Origin: Streptomyces sp. Tue 6430
GTDB taxonomy: Bacteria > Actinomycetota > Actinomycetes > Streptomycetales > Streptomycetaceae
Length of the DNA stretch: 64,000 bases
Assembly: GCA_021568835.1 (NCBI GenBank)
Contig: JAKGSH010000010.1
Coordinates: 2,976,001 to 3,040,000, forward strand
Direction: 5' to 3'
Within the stretch, counting starts at the first letter, position 1, and each line of letters begins with the position of its first letter. Shown here piece after piece: positions 8,052 through 15,900 of this stretch. The notes beneath the pieces were generated by a model. It ran no database searches. It was not told where the DNA came from and saw only the letters and a program-made list of their open reading frames with translations. Made by a program: the position numbers and the translations under genes.

Positions 8052-8393
8052 TCAGGCGGCGCGCTGTTCGTCTTCGGGGTAGGCGCAGGGCACGCACGTG
8101 CCCAGCTCCGCGGGGATGACGTAGCCGGCATCCCGGCGGCACTGCGGGCACCTGCGGCGGGCGGCGTTGGCCTTGGCCAGGGCCGCCCATCGGGCCGGGG
8201 TCATCGGCCGGACCGGCTTCGCGTCGTCAACGCGGTACAGGTAGGCGACCAGCGGGCCGCGCCGGCGACGGGGACGCTCGATCTGCGCCGCCACGTCCTG
8301 CCCGCCCGGCCGCAGGCCCATCGCACGCAGCTGACGGCGGGTGGCCAACCCCTGCGGTGCGAGCCGCCAGGGGTAGGTGGGGAGAGTGGCCAT
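8052..8393 (-). CDS. RRQRL-type small zinc-binding protein
   Basis: A 113-residue basic protein with an N-terminal TRRQLRAMGLRPGGQD segment, a basic RPRRRRGPLVAYLYR patch and two CxxC pairs near the C-terminus (CPQCRRDAGYV and CVPCAYP), so a zinc ribbon is likely. A near-identical protein is encoded in AICE-2 (54426-54773) at the same place after the DUF2637 gene. The ATG at 8393 overlaps the upstream TGA. Nucleic-acid binding in the transfer operon is plausible but unproven. Confidence 0.8.
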   Translation of the reverse strand: MATLPTYPWRLAPQGLATRRQLRAMGLRPGGQDVAAQIERPRRRRGPLVAYLYRVDDAKPVRPMTPARWAALAKANAARRRCPQCRRDAGYVIPAELGTCVPCAYPEDEQRAA

Positions 8394-9400
8394 CAGTTGC
8401 TCGCGATGGCCAGCTCAGCGCCGCCGGTGCCGGGGTCGCGGTGCTCGGCGTAGCGGGCGGAGACCCACCCCACCGACCAGCCGCACAACTCCGCCGCGGC
8501 GCGCACCGGCAACCCGGCCTCGAACGCGGCCCGCACCGTCTGGCGGGCCCGGTCCTCGGGGAACTTCTCGACGGCCGGGCCGGCGGCCAGCAGGGCGGCG
8601 CGTTCACGCTCGGCCCGCGCCTCGCGCTCGGCCCGTTCACGGCGTTCACGCTCCACGCGCTCCCGGCGCTCGCGCTCGCGCCGCTCGGCCGCTTCCCGCT
8701 CGGCGCGATCACGGTCGCGCTCGCGCTGTTCACGCTCGCGTTCACGGTGTTCACGCATCTCCTGCTCGGCCCGCTCGCGGGCCTCTTCACGCTCGCGCTC
8801 CTCACGGCGGGCCCGCTCTTCCCGCTCGGCCTGCTCGCGGATGAGTGCGGCTTCGTGTTCACGCTGTTCACGCGCCAACGCGGCGGCGTGCTCGCGCTCC
8901 TCGCGGGCCTGCCGGCGGGCGGCTTCGGCCCGCTCCCGCGCCGCCTGCTCGGCCCGCTCGCGGTCGGTCCGCTGCTGGGCTTCCCGCGCGGTGACGGCGG
9001 CGGTGATGGCGCGCCGGTAGGCCAGACCCGTTTCCGCGGTGACGATCAGCAGCAGCGGCGCGACCGCATGCACGGCCACGCCCACCAGGTCCCCGGCCAG
9101 CGCGGAATCGGCGACGTTCAGCGCCAGCGTCATACAGCCGGTCATCCACCGCAGCACCACCGGCCACCACCCACCGTGCCCGCCAAGGCGGGCCAGCACC
9201 GCATCGAGACGGACCACGATGACCACGGCCGCATCCACCACCAGGGGCAGGATCGGCGCCGTCCAGTCCCACTCATCCGGGGTGTGCGCCGCGGCGAGCG
9301 GGGTCACGGTCAGAATCGAGTACAGCATCGCGCCGGCCACGATCAGCCACGTGCCGACCGACAGCGCGCGTTCCGCCGAACGGATCGGATCGCCGTTCAC
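8393..9400 (-). CDS. DUF2637 membrane protein with a long charged helix and HTH-like C-terminus
   Basis: The N-terminal 120 residues hold about four hydrophobic segments (WLIVAGAMLYSILTV, LPLVVDAAVVIVV and others), typical of DUF2637 spread-type proteins. Next comes about 150 residues of almost pure Arg/Glu/Ala (REREREEARERAEQ pattern), which should form a single alpha-helix or coiled coil. The C-terminus (VRAAFEAGLPVRAAAELCGWS) looks like a small helix-turn-helix. The GTG at 9400 is preferred because it overlaps the upstream stop (GTGA), exactly as the AICE-2 homologue at 53572 does. The AICE-2 protein has a shorter charged region. Confidence 0.78.
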   Translation of the reverse strand: MNGDPIRSAERALSVGTWLIVAGAMLYSILTVTPLAAAHTPDEWDWTAPILPLVVDAAVVIVVRLDAVLARLGGHGGWWPVVLRWMTGCMTLALNVADSALAGDLVGVAVHAVAPLLLIVTAETGLAYRRAITAAVTAREAQQRTDRERAEQAARERAEAARRQAREEREHAAALAREQREHEAALIREQAEREERARREEREREEARERAEQEMREHREREREQRERDRDRAEREAAERRERERRERVERERRERAEREARAERERAALLAAGPAVEKFPEDRARQTVRAAFEAGLPVRAAAELCGWSVGWVSARYAEHRDPGTGGAELAIASN

Positions 9401-9687
9401 GCGCCCGCCCCCGTCCATGAACGCACCTGAACGGCGGCGATCAGCATCACCGCAGAGGCGGGATCGTCGGGGTCCTCGCTGTCCTCGGTCCACCGCCACT
9501 CAGCGCCCGGCACCGGCTCGAAGCCCAGCACGCTGAGCGCGTCCACGCGCTCCGTGAACGTCGGCACCGGAGCGACCCGGTCGAAGCTGTACTCCGGCCA
9601 CGGACAGGTGAGACCGTCCAACAGGACGATGTACAGGCGCCAGCGTCCCTTGTACACGGACATCTGCGCGGTGAACTCCCCCGCCAT
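9397..9687 (-). CDS. Small hypothetical AICE protein
   Basis: A 96-residue protein with an aromatic-rich N-terminus (SVYKGRWRLYIVLLDG) and an acidic C-terminal half (WRWTEDSEDPDD). It resembles small proteins found in Streptomyces AICEs, possibly DUF6303, but this is from memory and is not certain. It overlaps both neighbours by four bases, so it is translationally coupled. There is no counterpart in AICE-2, where the DUF6284 and DUF2637 genes are directly adjacent. Confidence 0.65.
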   Translation of the reverse strand: MAGEFTAQMSVYKGRWRLYIVLLDGLTCPWPEYSFDRVAPVPTFTERVDALSVLGFEPVPGAEWRWTEDSEDPDDPASAVMLIAAVQVRSWTGAGA

Positions 9688-9950
9688 CACGCCACCACCG
9701 GAGCGTCGGTACCGCCCTGGTTGGCCAGGTCCCGGCGGGCGGCCAGCGCCCGGCGGCGGGCCCGGCGGATACGGCGGGCGTCCACCTCGCTCGGCGTGCG
9801 GTCAAGGACCATGATCTGCGCGTCGATCAGGTCGACGTCCGCGAGGATCACGGGCATCTCTCGCTCGATCGCGTCCAGCTCCGCGGCCGTCGGCTCCATG
9901 AAGTCGGCGAACGCGGTAACAGCGTCCTGAACAGTCACGATGTGGTTCAT
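9687..9950 (-). CDS. DUF6284-like small protein, first gene of the AICE-1 transfer operon
   Basis: An 87-residue helical protein starting with MN-IVTVQDAVTAFADFM and containing a basic RRIRRARRRALAARRDL segment near the end. The AICE-2 protein at 53312-53575 is about 75% identical. It is the promoter-proximal gene of this minus-strand operon. It is preceded by a 34-nt leader identical to that of AICE-2 and by a 12/6/12 hairpin. The strongly conserved leader suggests regulated translation or processing. Function unknown. Confidence 0.75.
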   Translation of the reverse strand: MNHIVTVQDAVTAFADFMEPTAAELDAIEREMPVILADVDLIDAQIMVLDRTPSEVDARRIRRARRRALAARRDLANQGGTDAPVVA

Positions 9951-9987
9951 GGGTCGTGGTCTCCCTAGCAGGTGAAACGGCCCGAAT

Positions 9988-10017
9988 GCGGCTCCCGGGG
10001 TGCCACCCGGGAGCCGC
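9988..10017 (-). promoter_or_regulatory. 12-bp/6-nt/12-bp leader hairpin of AICE-1
   Basis: Perfect inverted repeat with arms 9988-9999 and 10006-10017 and a 6-nt loop, ending 37 nt before the DUF6284-like start. The nucleotides between hairpin and start are identical to AICE-2 over at least 34 nt, including GGGCCGTTTCACCTGCTAGG. The AICE-2 hairpin (53243-53272) has the same 12/6/12 geometry but an unrelated stem sequence. That points to selection for structure. Confidence 0.65.
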
Positions 10018-10034
10018 TCGCCGTTGAAGTCGGA

Positions 10035-10092
10035 GCATCCGGCTCCCCTCAGCGCTGCTCGTACGAGACGAGCAGCGGAGGCAACCGGCCGC
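10035..10092 (-). promoter_or_regulatory. Conserved structured leader element of AICE-1 (with covariation)
   Basis: 58 bp almost identical to 52315-52372 of AICE-2. The core is a hairpin with 9-bp arms and a 5-nt CTCGT loop. In AICE-1 the arms read GCTGCTCGT/ACGAGCAGC, in AICE-2 GCTGCACGT/ACGTGCAGC. The single arm difference is compensated on the other arm, so pairing is kept. It is followed in both by GCTGAGGGGAGCCGGAT. It lies in the 5' region of the transfer operon, between the regulator operators and the first genes. Confidence 0.65.
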
Positions 10093-10325
10093 CGCAGGAA
10101 GCGGCGGTGCGGTGAGGTCTAGCTGTCTCCTTCGGGAACACGGGCTCCCGTTTCAGGCGTATGGAGACGTGACCTTTCGGTCTAAGCCCTCCCGAATGAC
10201 CAGGGTCGGGGGCGCCCTCGGCCCGCTCTGTCCCGGGCCCCTTGACCTCGAACAGCCCCTGAAAAAGGGCGCATTGAGGTCCACACCCTCCGATCCGTCG
10301 TTCCGACCGGCGGGCACATCCCTAA

Positions 10326-10378
10326 GGTTCCCTAGGGTTCCCTGCGGTGTCAAGCGGTAAGCTAGGGAACCCCAGGGA
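10326..10378. promoter_or_regulatory. Operator/promoter region of the AICE-1 GntR regulator
   Basis: A repeated GGTTCCCTAGGGTTCCCTG block (10326-10344) faces an inverted copy GCTAGGGAACCCCAGGGA (10361-10378), just upstream of the regulator ATG. TAAGCT at 10358-10363 could be a -10 hexamer. Repeated inverted half-sites ahead of a korA-type gene fit autoregulation and repression of the divergent transfer genes. Otherwise 10093-10315 shows no gene or clear motif. Confidence 0.5.
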
Positions 10379-10401
10379 AGTGACGACAAGGAGTGGGCGA
10401 C

Positions 10402-11160
10402 ATGGCAGGCCAGACCGACAATCGGGCGCCGTACGCGAGGATTGCCGCCCACTACGCAGAGCTGATTTCGTCTGGTCAGCTACAGCCAGGAACCCTCTTG
10501 CCGAGCATCAAGAACCTCTCGGAAGAGTGGAAGGTGAGCACAGCCACCGCCGAAAAGGCCCTGCGCAAGCTGCGCAACGAGGGGCTTGTCCGTGGCATCC
10601 ACGGCATCGGTACGGAAGTGCTGGACCAGCCGGCCCCGATGTCTTCCGGCGCCCAGCGGCAGGACCGGGGAGTCCGCACCGGATCAAGCTGGGGTACGGG
10701 TGAGCGATCCGACTCGCACCAGGCGGCCGTGGTGCCCGCGCCCGACGAAGTGGCGCAGGCGTTGGACATTCGGCCCGGCTCCGATGTGGTGCGCCGTAGT
10801 CGTGTGTACCGGGACCGGCACGGCATCGTCGCCCACAGCACGTCATGGATTCCCGCTCGGTACGGGAAGTTGATCCCCCAACTGGCGGAGAGCGAGCGAC
10901 TGACGGGGGGAACGTCACTCCAGCTCATCGCCCAGGCCACAGGTCACCCGATCAGCCACCGCATCGATACCGCCTCAGCCCGTCTACTGACGGCGGAGGA
11001 CGCGCGACTGTTGGAGCTGGACCCCGACAACCCGCCGACGGATCCAGTAGTCGTGATGACAGCCAAGTTTGTGGACAGCGAGGGCAACATCGTGGAGTAC
11101 GGCGTGGACCTCGGCGGCCCGGGCCGGACATGGCGCACAGAATCGGAGGTGTCCCCGTGA
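10402..11160 (+). CDS. korA: GntR-family (KorA/KorSA-type) regulator of AICE-1
   Basis: A 252-residue repressor. The N-terminal winged helix-turn-helix (about 12-75: YARIAAHYAELISSGQLQPG, LSEEWKVSTATAEKALRKL) is of the GntR type, and the C-terminal UTRA-like ligand domain begins near residue 110. In pSAM2-like elements this regulator silences replication and transfer functions. The ATG at 10402 is preferred over GTG 10393 because AAGGAG lies 8 bases upstream. It is transcribed away from the transfer operon, with operator repeats just upstream. It overlaps the kinase gene by GTGA. Confidence 0.85.
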   Translation: MAGQTDNRAPYARIAAHYAELISSGQLQPGTLLPSIKNLSEEWKVSTATAEKALRKLRNEGLVRGIHGIGTEVLDQPAPMSSGAQRQDRGVRTGSSWGTGERSDSHQAAVVPAPDEVAQALDIRPGSDVVRRSRVYRDRHGIVAHSTSWIPARYGKLIPQLAESERLTGGTSLQLIAQATGHPISHRIDTASARLLTAEDARLLELDPDNPPTDPVVVMTAKFVDSEGNIVEYGVDLGGPGRTWRTESEVSP

Positions 11161-11840
11161 CGGTCGTGGACGACACGCTCGTGAGCGTGCTCGAAAACCG
11201 CCTAGACGCACTGCTCGCGGCCCGCAGGGCTGGCACAATCACGCCCGAAGCCGAAGCGGAGGTGGCCGTCATCTCCCGAACCATGACGAGACCGATGCCC
11301 CCACACCCGCCGTTCTGTGTCCTGATGGCCGGGCTCCCAGGATCCGGCAAGACGACTCTTTCCCGCGCCCTCACCGCCCGCGGGTTCATACGGCTGTGCC
11401 CGGACGAAGAGATGTTCCGCCGGCACGGCGTCTACGGCGTCGATTTCCCCCGCGGCGTCTTCCCCACCCTTGAGCGGCCCGTCCTCGAAGACGTGGCGCT
11501 CGACCTGCGGGAGCAACTCAAGGCCGGGCATGATGTCGTCGTTGACCACGGCTTCTGGACCCCGGAGGACCGGGCGAAGTGGCGAGCGATCGCCACCGAC
11601 GTCGGCGCGATCCCTGTACTCGTCTACCTCGCAGCCAGCCATGACGAACTGTGGGCGAGGATCAGCAAGCGGAACGAGTTCCACGCGGACGATCCCAACT
11701 CGATCTACTTCTCCGAGAGCGACCTCCAGCGGTACCGCACGCGGTTTATCCCGCCTGAGGCAGACGAACCGCACCTGTTGTACGACGGTGACCCGGCAAC
11801 CGTGGTCGCAGCGCTCGAAGCTTCCCGCCCCTGGGATTAA
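11157..11840 (+). CDS. P-loop kinase/ATPase cargo gene of AICE-1
   Basis: A 227-residue protein with Walker A in LMAGLPGSGKTTLSRAL and a later VVVDHGFWTPEDRAKWR segment, as in small-molecule or zeta-toxin-like kinases (AAA_33 type). The substrate cannot be inferred. It overlaps the upstream regulator gene by four bases and is the last gene before the right attachment site. AICE-2 has an acetyltransferase gene in the corresponding coupled position. A selfish stabilisation or host-modification role is possible. Confidence 0.75.
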   Translation: MTVVDDTLVSVLENRLDALLAARRAGTITPEAEAEVAVISRTMTRPMPPHPPFCVLMAGLPGSGKTTLSRALTARGFIRLCPDEEMFRRHGVYGVDFPRGVFPTLERPVLEDVALDLREQLKAGHDVVVDHGFWTPEDRAKWRAIATDVGAIPVLVYLAASHDELWARISKRNEFHADDPNSIYFSESDLQRYRTRFIPPEADEPHLLYDGDPATVVAALEASRPWD

Positions 11841-11865
11841 GGGACAGGCCGCAGGTCAGCCGACG

Positions 11866-11985
11866 GTCTTCCGTCTCAGTTTCCGTCTCATTCAACCCCG
11901 TCCGGAGCCGTCCACAGCGGTTCACGCTCCGGACGGGCGGACGGGAATGAACGAGGTTGGACGGGTGCGGGTCAAGCCGTGACCA
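11866..11985. repeat. Candidate integrase arm sites at the right end of AICE-1
   Basis: Short repeats lie just inside the right attachment site: two copies of TTCCGTCTCA with ATTCAACC, and an inverted copy in GGACGGGAATGAACGAGGTTGG, plus CCGTCCGGA/TCCGGACGG. Such repeats beside att cores usually bind integrase or Xis. The opposite arm is outside the window, so this cannot be cross-checked. Nothing else is seen between 11841 and 11996. Confidence 0.35.
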
Positions 11986-11996
11986 GCACGAACAGA

Positions 11997-12051
11997 CCTC
12001 GAAAGCGAGTGTGGCGCAAGTCACCGAGGGTTCAAATCCCTCCGCTACCGC
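11997..12051 (+). other. Right attachment site of AICE-1: 3' fragment of a tRNA-Ser gene
   Basis: The sequence from CCTCGAAAG through the variable arm, the T-arm (CCGAGGGTTCAAATCCCTC) and the acceptor 3' strand CGCTACCGC is the 3' part of a tRNA-Ser, with anticodon loop reading CGA. No matching 5' half precedes it: the bases upstream cannot pair with the anticodon or acceptor strands. This is the duplicated tRNA 3' end left by integration. The intact tRNA-Ser should lie left of base 1, next to the integrase. Confidence 0.8.
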
Positions 12052-12056
12052 TGATG

Positions 12057-12093
12057 ACACCCCTGGACCGTGGCGACACGGACCAGGGGGTGT
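12057..12093 (+). terminator. Terminator of the tRNA-Ser locus
   Basis: Imperfect inverted repeat (ACACCCCTGGACCGTG with CACGGACCAGGGGGTGT) six bases after the tRNA 3' fragment. It is the original chromosomal terminator of the tRNA gene, now separated from the tRNA 5' half by the element. It marks the return to the core chromosome. Confidence 0.7.
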
Positions 12094-12227
12094 TCTGCTG
12101 TGCGGCGAGTCCGGCGTTCCCGCACAACACCCTGCCCGCCATGGCGTTGGTCGGAAGAAACGACGTGAGGGTTACACTCGCGGCCGGCAGCAGGGGCCCC
12201 AGGGGCAGCACTCAGAGGGAGGCCGCG

Positions 12228-12404
12228 GTGGCGGTGAACGCCAAGAGGATCGCCGTCTACGTGATCGTGGTCTTCGTGCTCTACGTGATCATCACGGACC
12301 CGGAGAAGGCGGCGGACTACGTCCAGATAGCCTTCGAGGGCATATCGGACGCGGCCGGCGCCATCGGCGACTTCTTCACCTGGCTCGCCGACGGAGCGAA
12401 GTGA
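12228..12404 (+). CDS. Small single-span membrane protein
   Basis: 58 residues with a hydrophobic N-terminal segment (VYVIVVFVLYVIITDP) and an amphipathic acidic C-terminus (GISDAAGAIGDFFTWL). The GTG at 12228 is chosen for the GAGGGA ribosome-binding site about 8 bases upstream. The codon pattern is typical of Streptomyces. No domain family is recognised. It may be co-transcribed with the Dabb-domain gene 31 bases downstream. Confidence 0.7.
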   Translation: MAVNAKRIAVYVIVVFVLYVIITDPEKAADYVQIAFEGISDAAGAIGDFFTWLADGAK

Positions 12405-12435
12405 CAGCCGGCAGCCGTACCCACCGGGAGTGCCC

Positions 12436-12729
12436 TTGATCCGCCATCTGGTCCTCTTCAAGCTCAACGAGGGCGTCACCCGCGACGATCCCCGGGTGGT
12501 GGAGGGCGAAGCGGCCTTCCGTGCCCTGGGCGGACAGATCGAGGAGCTGCGCTTCTGGGAACTGGGCTGGAACGTCAGCGACCGACCCATCGCCTACGAC
12601 TTCGCGATCAACTCGGCGGTCGAGGACGCGGAAGCCCTGAAGCGGTACCTCGAGCACCCGGCGCACCAGGCGGGCGTGGCCCTCTGGCGCGAGTTCGCCA
12701 CCTGGATGGTCGCCGACTACCCGTTCTGA
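12436..12729 (+). CDS. Dabb-domain (stress-responsive A/B barrel) protein
   Basis: A 97-residue dimeric alpha/beta barrel protein. The N-terminus MIRHLVLFKLNEGV and the RPIAYDFAINSAVEDAEALK segment are characteristic of the Dabb family. TTG at 12436 is chosen because homologues begin with MIRH and a GGGAG lies five bases upstream. GTG 12430 is an alternative. The biochemical role is not established. It precedes the sigma-factor gene but is separated from it by a promoter-like gap. Confidence 0.85.
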   Translation: MIRHLVLFKLNEGVTRDDPRVVEGEAAFRALGGQIEELRFWELGWNVSDRPIAYDFAINSAVEDAEALKRYLEHPAHQAGVALWREFATWMVADYPF

Positions 12730-12845
12730 CGCCGCGGCCCGGTCCACGCCGCACTGAGCCCTCCGCCGGAACGGCGGGGGGCTTGCGCGCGTCCTGCGCC
12801 CAACTTCTCCCTCAACACGGTGTTATGGGGTACTTGCACACACTG

Positions 12846-12853
12846 CACATGTG
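12846..12853. promoter_or_regulatory. CACATGTG palindrome upstream of the first sigma-factor gene
   Basis: CACATGTG lies within GCACATGTGTTGTG, about 65 bases before the sigma-factor start. The second sigma-factor gene downstream has a longer palindrome built on the same ACATGT core (14078-14091). Shared regulation of the pair is suggested but not shown. Confidence 0.35.
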
Positions 12854-12917
12854 TTGTGATGCTATGACCGCTTTTGACGCATGAGTTGACCGATGGTGAT
12901 CTGACGAAGAGGTGGCG

Positions 12918-13745
12918 TTGACCGTGTCGGCCAGTACTGCGCCGCCTCAGGAGGAGGCACCCGTCCCGACGCCCGAGCGGCGCCGCGGCGCGGACACCCG
13001 GGCACTGACCCAGGTGCTCTTCACCCAGCTGAAGAACCTGCGACCGGGCACGCCGGAGCACGACCGCGTACGTGGGGCGCTCATCGAGGCCAACCTCCCG
13101 CTCGTACGCTACGCCGCCGGCCGCTTCCGCTCCCGCAACGAGCCGATGGAGGACGTCGTCCAGGTCGGCACCATCGGCCTGATCAACGCCATCGACCGCT
13201 TCGACCCCGACCGGGGCGTGCAGTTCCCGACCTTCGCGATGCCGACGGTCGTGGGCGAGATCAAGCGGTACTTCCGCGACAACGTGCGCACCGTCCACGT
13301 TCCGCGCCGGCTGCACGAGTTGTGGGTGCAGGTCAACAGCGCCACCGAGGACCTGACGACCGCCTTCGGCCGGACGCCGACCACCGCCGAGATCGCCGAG
13401 CGGCTGCGCATCGCCGAGCACGAGGTGCTGTCCTGCATCGAGGCCGGCCGCTCGTACCACGCGACCTCCCTGGAGGCCGCGCAGGAGGGCGACGGGCTGC
13501 CCGGCCTGCTGGACCGGCTCGGTTACGAGGATCCGGCGCTGGACGGGGTGGAGCACCGCGACCTGGTCCGCCACCTCCTGGTCCAGCTCCCCGAACGCGA
13601 GCAGCGGATCCTGCTGCTGCGCTACTACAGCAATCTGACCCAGTCCCAGATCAGCGCGGAACTCGGGGTCTCCCAGATGCACGTCTCGCGCCTCCTGGCG
13701 CGCAGCTTCCAGCGACTGCGGTCGGCGAACCGCATCGACGCCTGA
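12918..13745 (+). CDS. SigF/SigB-family RNA polymerase sigma factor
   Basis: A 275-residue group 3 sigma factor of the stress/sporulation SigF-SigB type. Region 2 is clear ([40 protein letters not shown]), followed by region 3 and region 4 ([20 protein letters not shown]). TTG 12918 is preferred because GAAGAGG lies five bases upstream. GTG 12912 or 12924 are possible. The next gene is a paralogue. A tandem pair like this corresponds to the sigF/sigN pair in S. coelicolor, but which member is which cannot be settled here. No anti-sigma gene is adjacent. Confidence 0.9.
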   Translation: MTVSASTAPPQEEAPVPTPERRRGADTRALTQVLFTQLKNLRPGTPEHDRVRGALIEANLPLVRYAAGRFRSRNEPMEDVVQVGTIGLINAIDRFDPDRGVQFPTFAMPTVVGEIKRYFRDNVRTVHVPRRLHELWVQVNSATEDLTTAFGRTPTTAEIAERLRIAEHEVLSCIEAGRSYHATSLEAAQEGDGLPGLLDRLGYEDPALDGVEHRDLVRHLLVQLPEREQRILLLRYYSNLTQSQISAELGVSQMHVSRLLARSFQRLRSANRIDA

Positions 13746-13806
13746 CAGCCCTCGCCGGGCCCTCCGCGGGCGGCGACAGCGCCCCGGCGGAGGGCGACGG
13801 CTCCCC

Positions 13807-13934
13807 GGTGACGACTCCCGGGCGGGCGGCAGCGGTTCCTGGGCGGGCCGTGACTCCCTGGCGGGCGGCAGCGGATCCCGGACGGACCGCGACCCCCGGG
13901 CAGGCGGCGACGGCTCCCGGGCGGGCGGCGGCGC
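13807..13934. repeat. GC-rich interspersed tandem repeat between the sigma genes
   Basis: Degenerate units containing GGGCGGGCGGCAGCGG and alternating GTTCCTGGGCGGGCC-like segments repeat about three times with a period near 39 bp. No coding frame is convincing. The rest of 13746-14230 holds only the promoter region of the following sigma gene. Confidence 0.5.
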
Positions 13935-14077
13935 GTGGTCCGTCGGGGTGAAGATTCGCAAGCGAACGTGGAAGCGATCCATCACCTGCACGGGCGAATC
14001 GTTCAACAGGGCGCTTCCCGACAGAACCATGCTGAAAGTCCGTCACAACCCCTTTTTCCAGGGCCTATTCGTGACTC

Positions 14078-14091
14078 ACATGTCGACATGT
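14078..14091. promoter_or_regulatory. 14-bp palindrome ACATGTCGACATGT, candidate operator
   Basis: A perfect palindrome 140 bases upstream of the second sigma gene, with a further half-site GACATGTGACAT at about 14109-14120. It shares ACATGT with the palindrome upstream of the first sigma gene. It probably binds a dimeric regulator. The regulator is not identified. Confidence 0.45.
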
Positions 14092-14230
14092 CACTACAGC
14101 GTGTTGCCGACATGTGACATTCTGCCGGAAGCGCGTTTGCCGGGGCTTCGGCTCCGGTATTCAGGTGAAGGCTGGCGTTCCTCGATCCGGAGCGTTCGCC
14201 ACGACCGTCCCGCGACCCAAAGGGGGTGGC

Positions 14231-15141
14231 ATGTCCGCAGACCAGGGCAGCTCGAAGGTGCTCATGCTCACGAAGAGCGAGTCCGCGCCCACCGAGCCCG
14301 TCACGCCCGTCGAGCCCGACGTGCTCGACGACGTCACGGCCCTCGAGGCCGCTCCCGTCCCGGCGCTCCCGGCCACGGGAGCCATCGACACCCGCACCCT
14401 GTCCCGCTCCCTGTTCCTGCGGCTGGCCGCGCTCGACGAGGAGAGCCCGAGCGCGCGTACGTCCGGGACACGCTCATCGAGCTGAACCTCCCGCTCGTGC
14501 GGTACGCGGCGGCACGCTTCCGCTCGCGCAACGAGCCGATGGAGGACATCGTCCAGGTCGGCACCATCGGCCTGATCAAGGCGATCGACCGCTTCGACTG
14601 CGAACGGGGCGTCGAGTTCCCGACCTTCGCGATGCCGACGGTCGTGGGCGAGATCAAGCGCTTCTTCCGCGACACCTCGTGGTCGGTGCGCGTCCCGCGC
14701 CGCCTCCAGGAGCTGCGACTGGCCCTCACCAAGGCCAGCGACGAACTCTCCCAGAAGCTGGACCGCTCGCCGACGGTGGCCGAACTGGCCCTGGTCCTCG
14801 GCGTCTCCGAGGAGGACGTGGTCGACGGGCTGGCCGTCGGCAACGCGTACACCGCCTCCTCCCTCGACTCACCGGCCCCCGAGGACGACGGCGGCGAGGG
14901 CTCCCTCGCCGACCGCCTCGGCTACGAGGACACGGCGCTGGAGGGCGTGGAGTACCGCGAGTCGCTGAAGCCCCTGCTGGCCAAGCTGCCGCCGCGTGAG
15001 CGGCAGATCATCATGCTGCGCTTCTTCGCCAACATGACGCAGTCGCAGATCGGCGAGGAGGTCGGCATCTCCCAGATGCACGTCTCGCGGCTCCTCACGC
15101 GCACCTTGTCCCAGCTCCGCGAGGGTCTGATCTCGGACTGA
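14231..15141 (+). pseudogene. SigF-family sigma factor gene with a one-base frameshift
   Basis: The product begins [18 protein letters not shown], and its first 72 codons read in one frame up to LDEESP. The remaining sigma domains ([22 protein letters not shown] onward, ending [10 protein letters not shown]) are in the next frame. One missing G between 14449 and 14450 (CCCGAG for expected CCCGGAG) accounts for this. Repaired, the protein has about 303 residues and all of regions 2 to 4, including [20 protein letters not shown]. It is a close paralogue of the preceding sigma factor. The start has an AGGGGGTGG ribosome-binding site. Because similar single-base losses recur in this window, a sequencing error is likely. 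If real, the strain lacks this regulator. Confidence 0.85.
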
Positions 15142-15900
15142 GCCGCGGTGCGGGCCCGTCGCCGGGTCCGCACCACCGTGCGCGGTTCGCGGGCTTCTTC
15201 TCCGACGGGCCGCCGACGGCACTGGCGCGACGCGCCCGACCGACGTGGACACAGGCCGCCGCCGCGCCGCACTCGGGCGCGTCGGCGGCCGTCGTCGTCG
15301 TGGGTGCGGGGTCGTAGGTGCGGGAGTCCTGCCGGTCATCGGGGACGGCGGTCCGGCCGTCCTGAGCGCGGCGAGCCCGGACGCGCCGGCGCGGACCATC
15401 GGTAGCGCGAGCGCGCGGACCACCGGTAGCGCGGGCCGGTGACGCGCACGTTCCGCAACTCGGCGGTTGCACCGGCCGGTTCGGGCCCGGCCGCACCGGG
15501 ACGCACATCACCGGCGCCCCGGGCGTCGGCCGGGCGGCGATCGATTCGACGGAGCGCCCCCGGCACCGCCCGCCCCGAAAGCCCGCGAGCGCGGCACCTG
15601 GCGGGCCTGCGCGGACGCCCGGCGGATCCTCCGGGCACGCCTGGGGGACACGGGTGTGAGGGTGCGAGGGGGATCGGCTGCACCGGCCGGCCGGCCGGAA
15701 GGCGGGTGCGAGGACCGGCCGGCCGGAGGGCAGGTCCCGGGACCGGCCGCGGGCGCGCGGCGCGCGGCGCGCCCGGTCCCGGCAGGCCGCCCGGTCCGAG
15801 CAGGCCGTCCGGTGTGGTCAGGCGCGGCCGCTCCGGGCGGTCGCGCCCCGAGCGGACGTCGCCGGAGGGGCCGTACCGCCGGGGCGTGCCGGCCCGGCGG
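15142..15900. other. Intergenic stretch without a supportable gene
   Basis: About 760 bases of extremely GC-rich sequence with many short ACCGG/GCCGGCC repeats (for example 15685-15740). Open frames occur on both strands but have no family motifs, ribosome-binding sites or normal amino-acid composition. No RNA gene is recognised. Confidence 0.6.

Noticed and set aside
11997-12051. Complete tRNA-Ser gene
   Set aside because: Only the 3' half is present. Upstream bases cannot form the acceptor or anticodon 5' strands.
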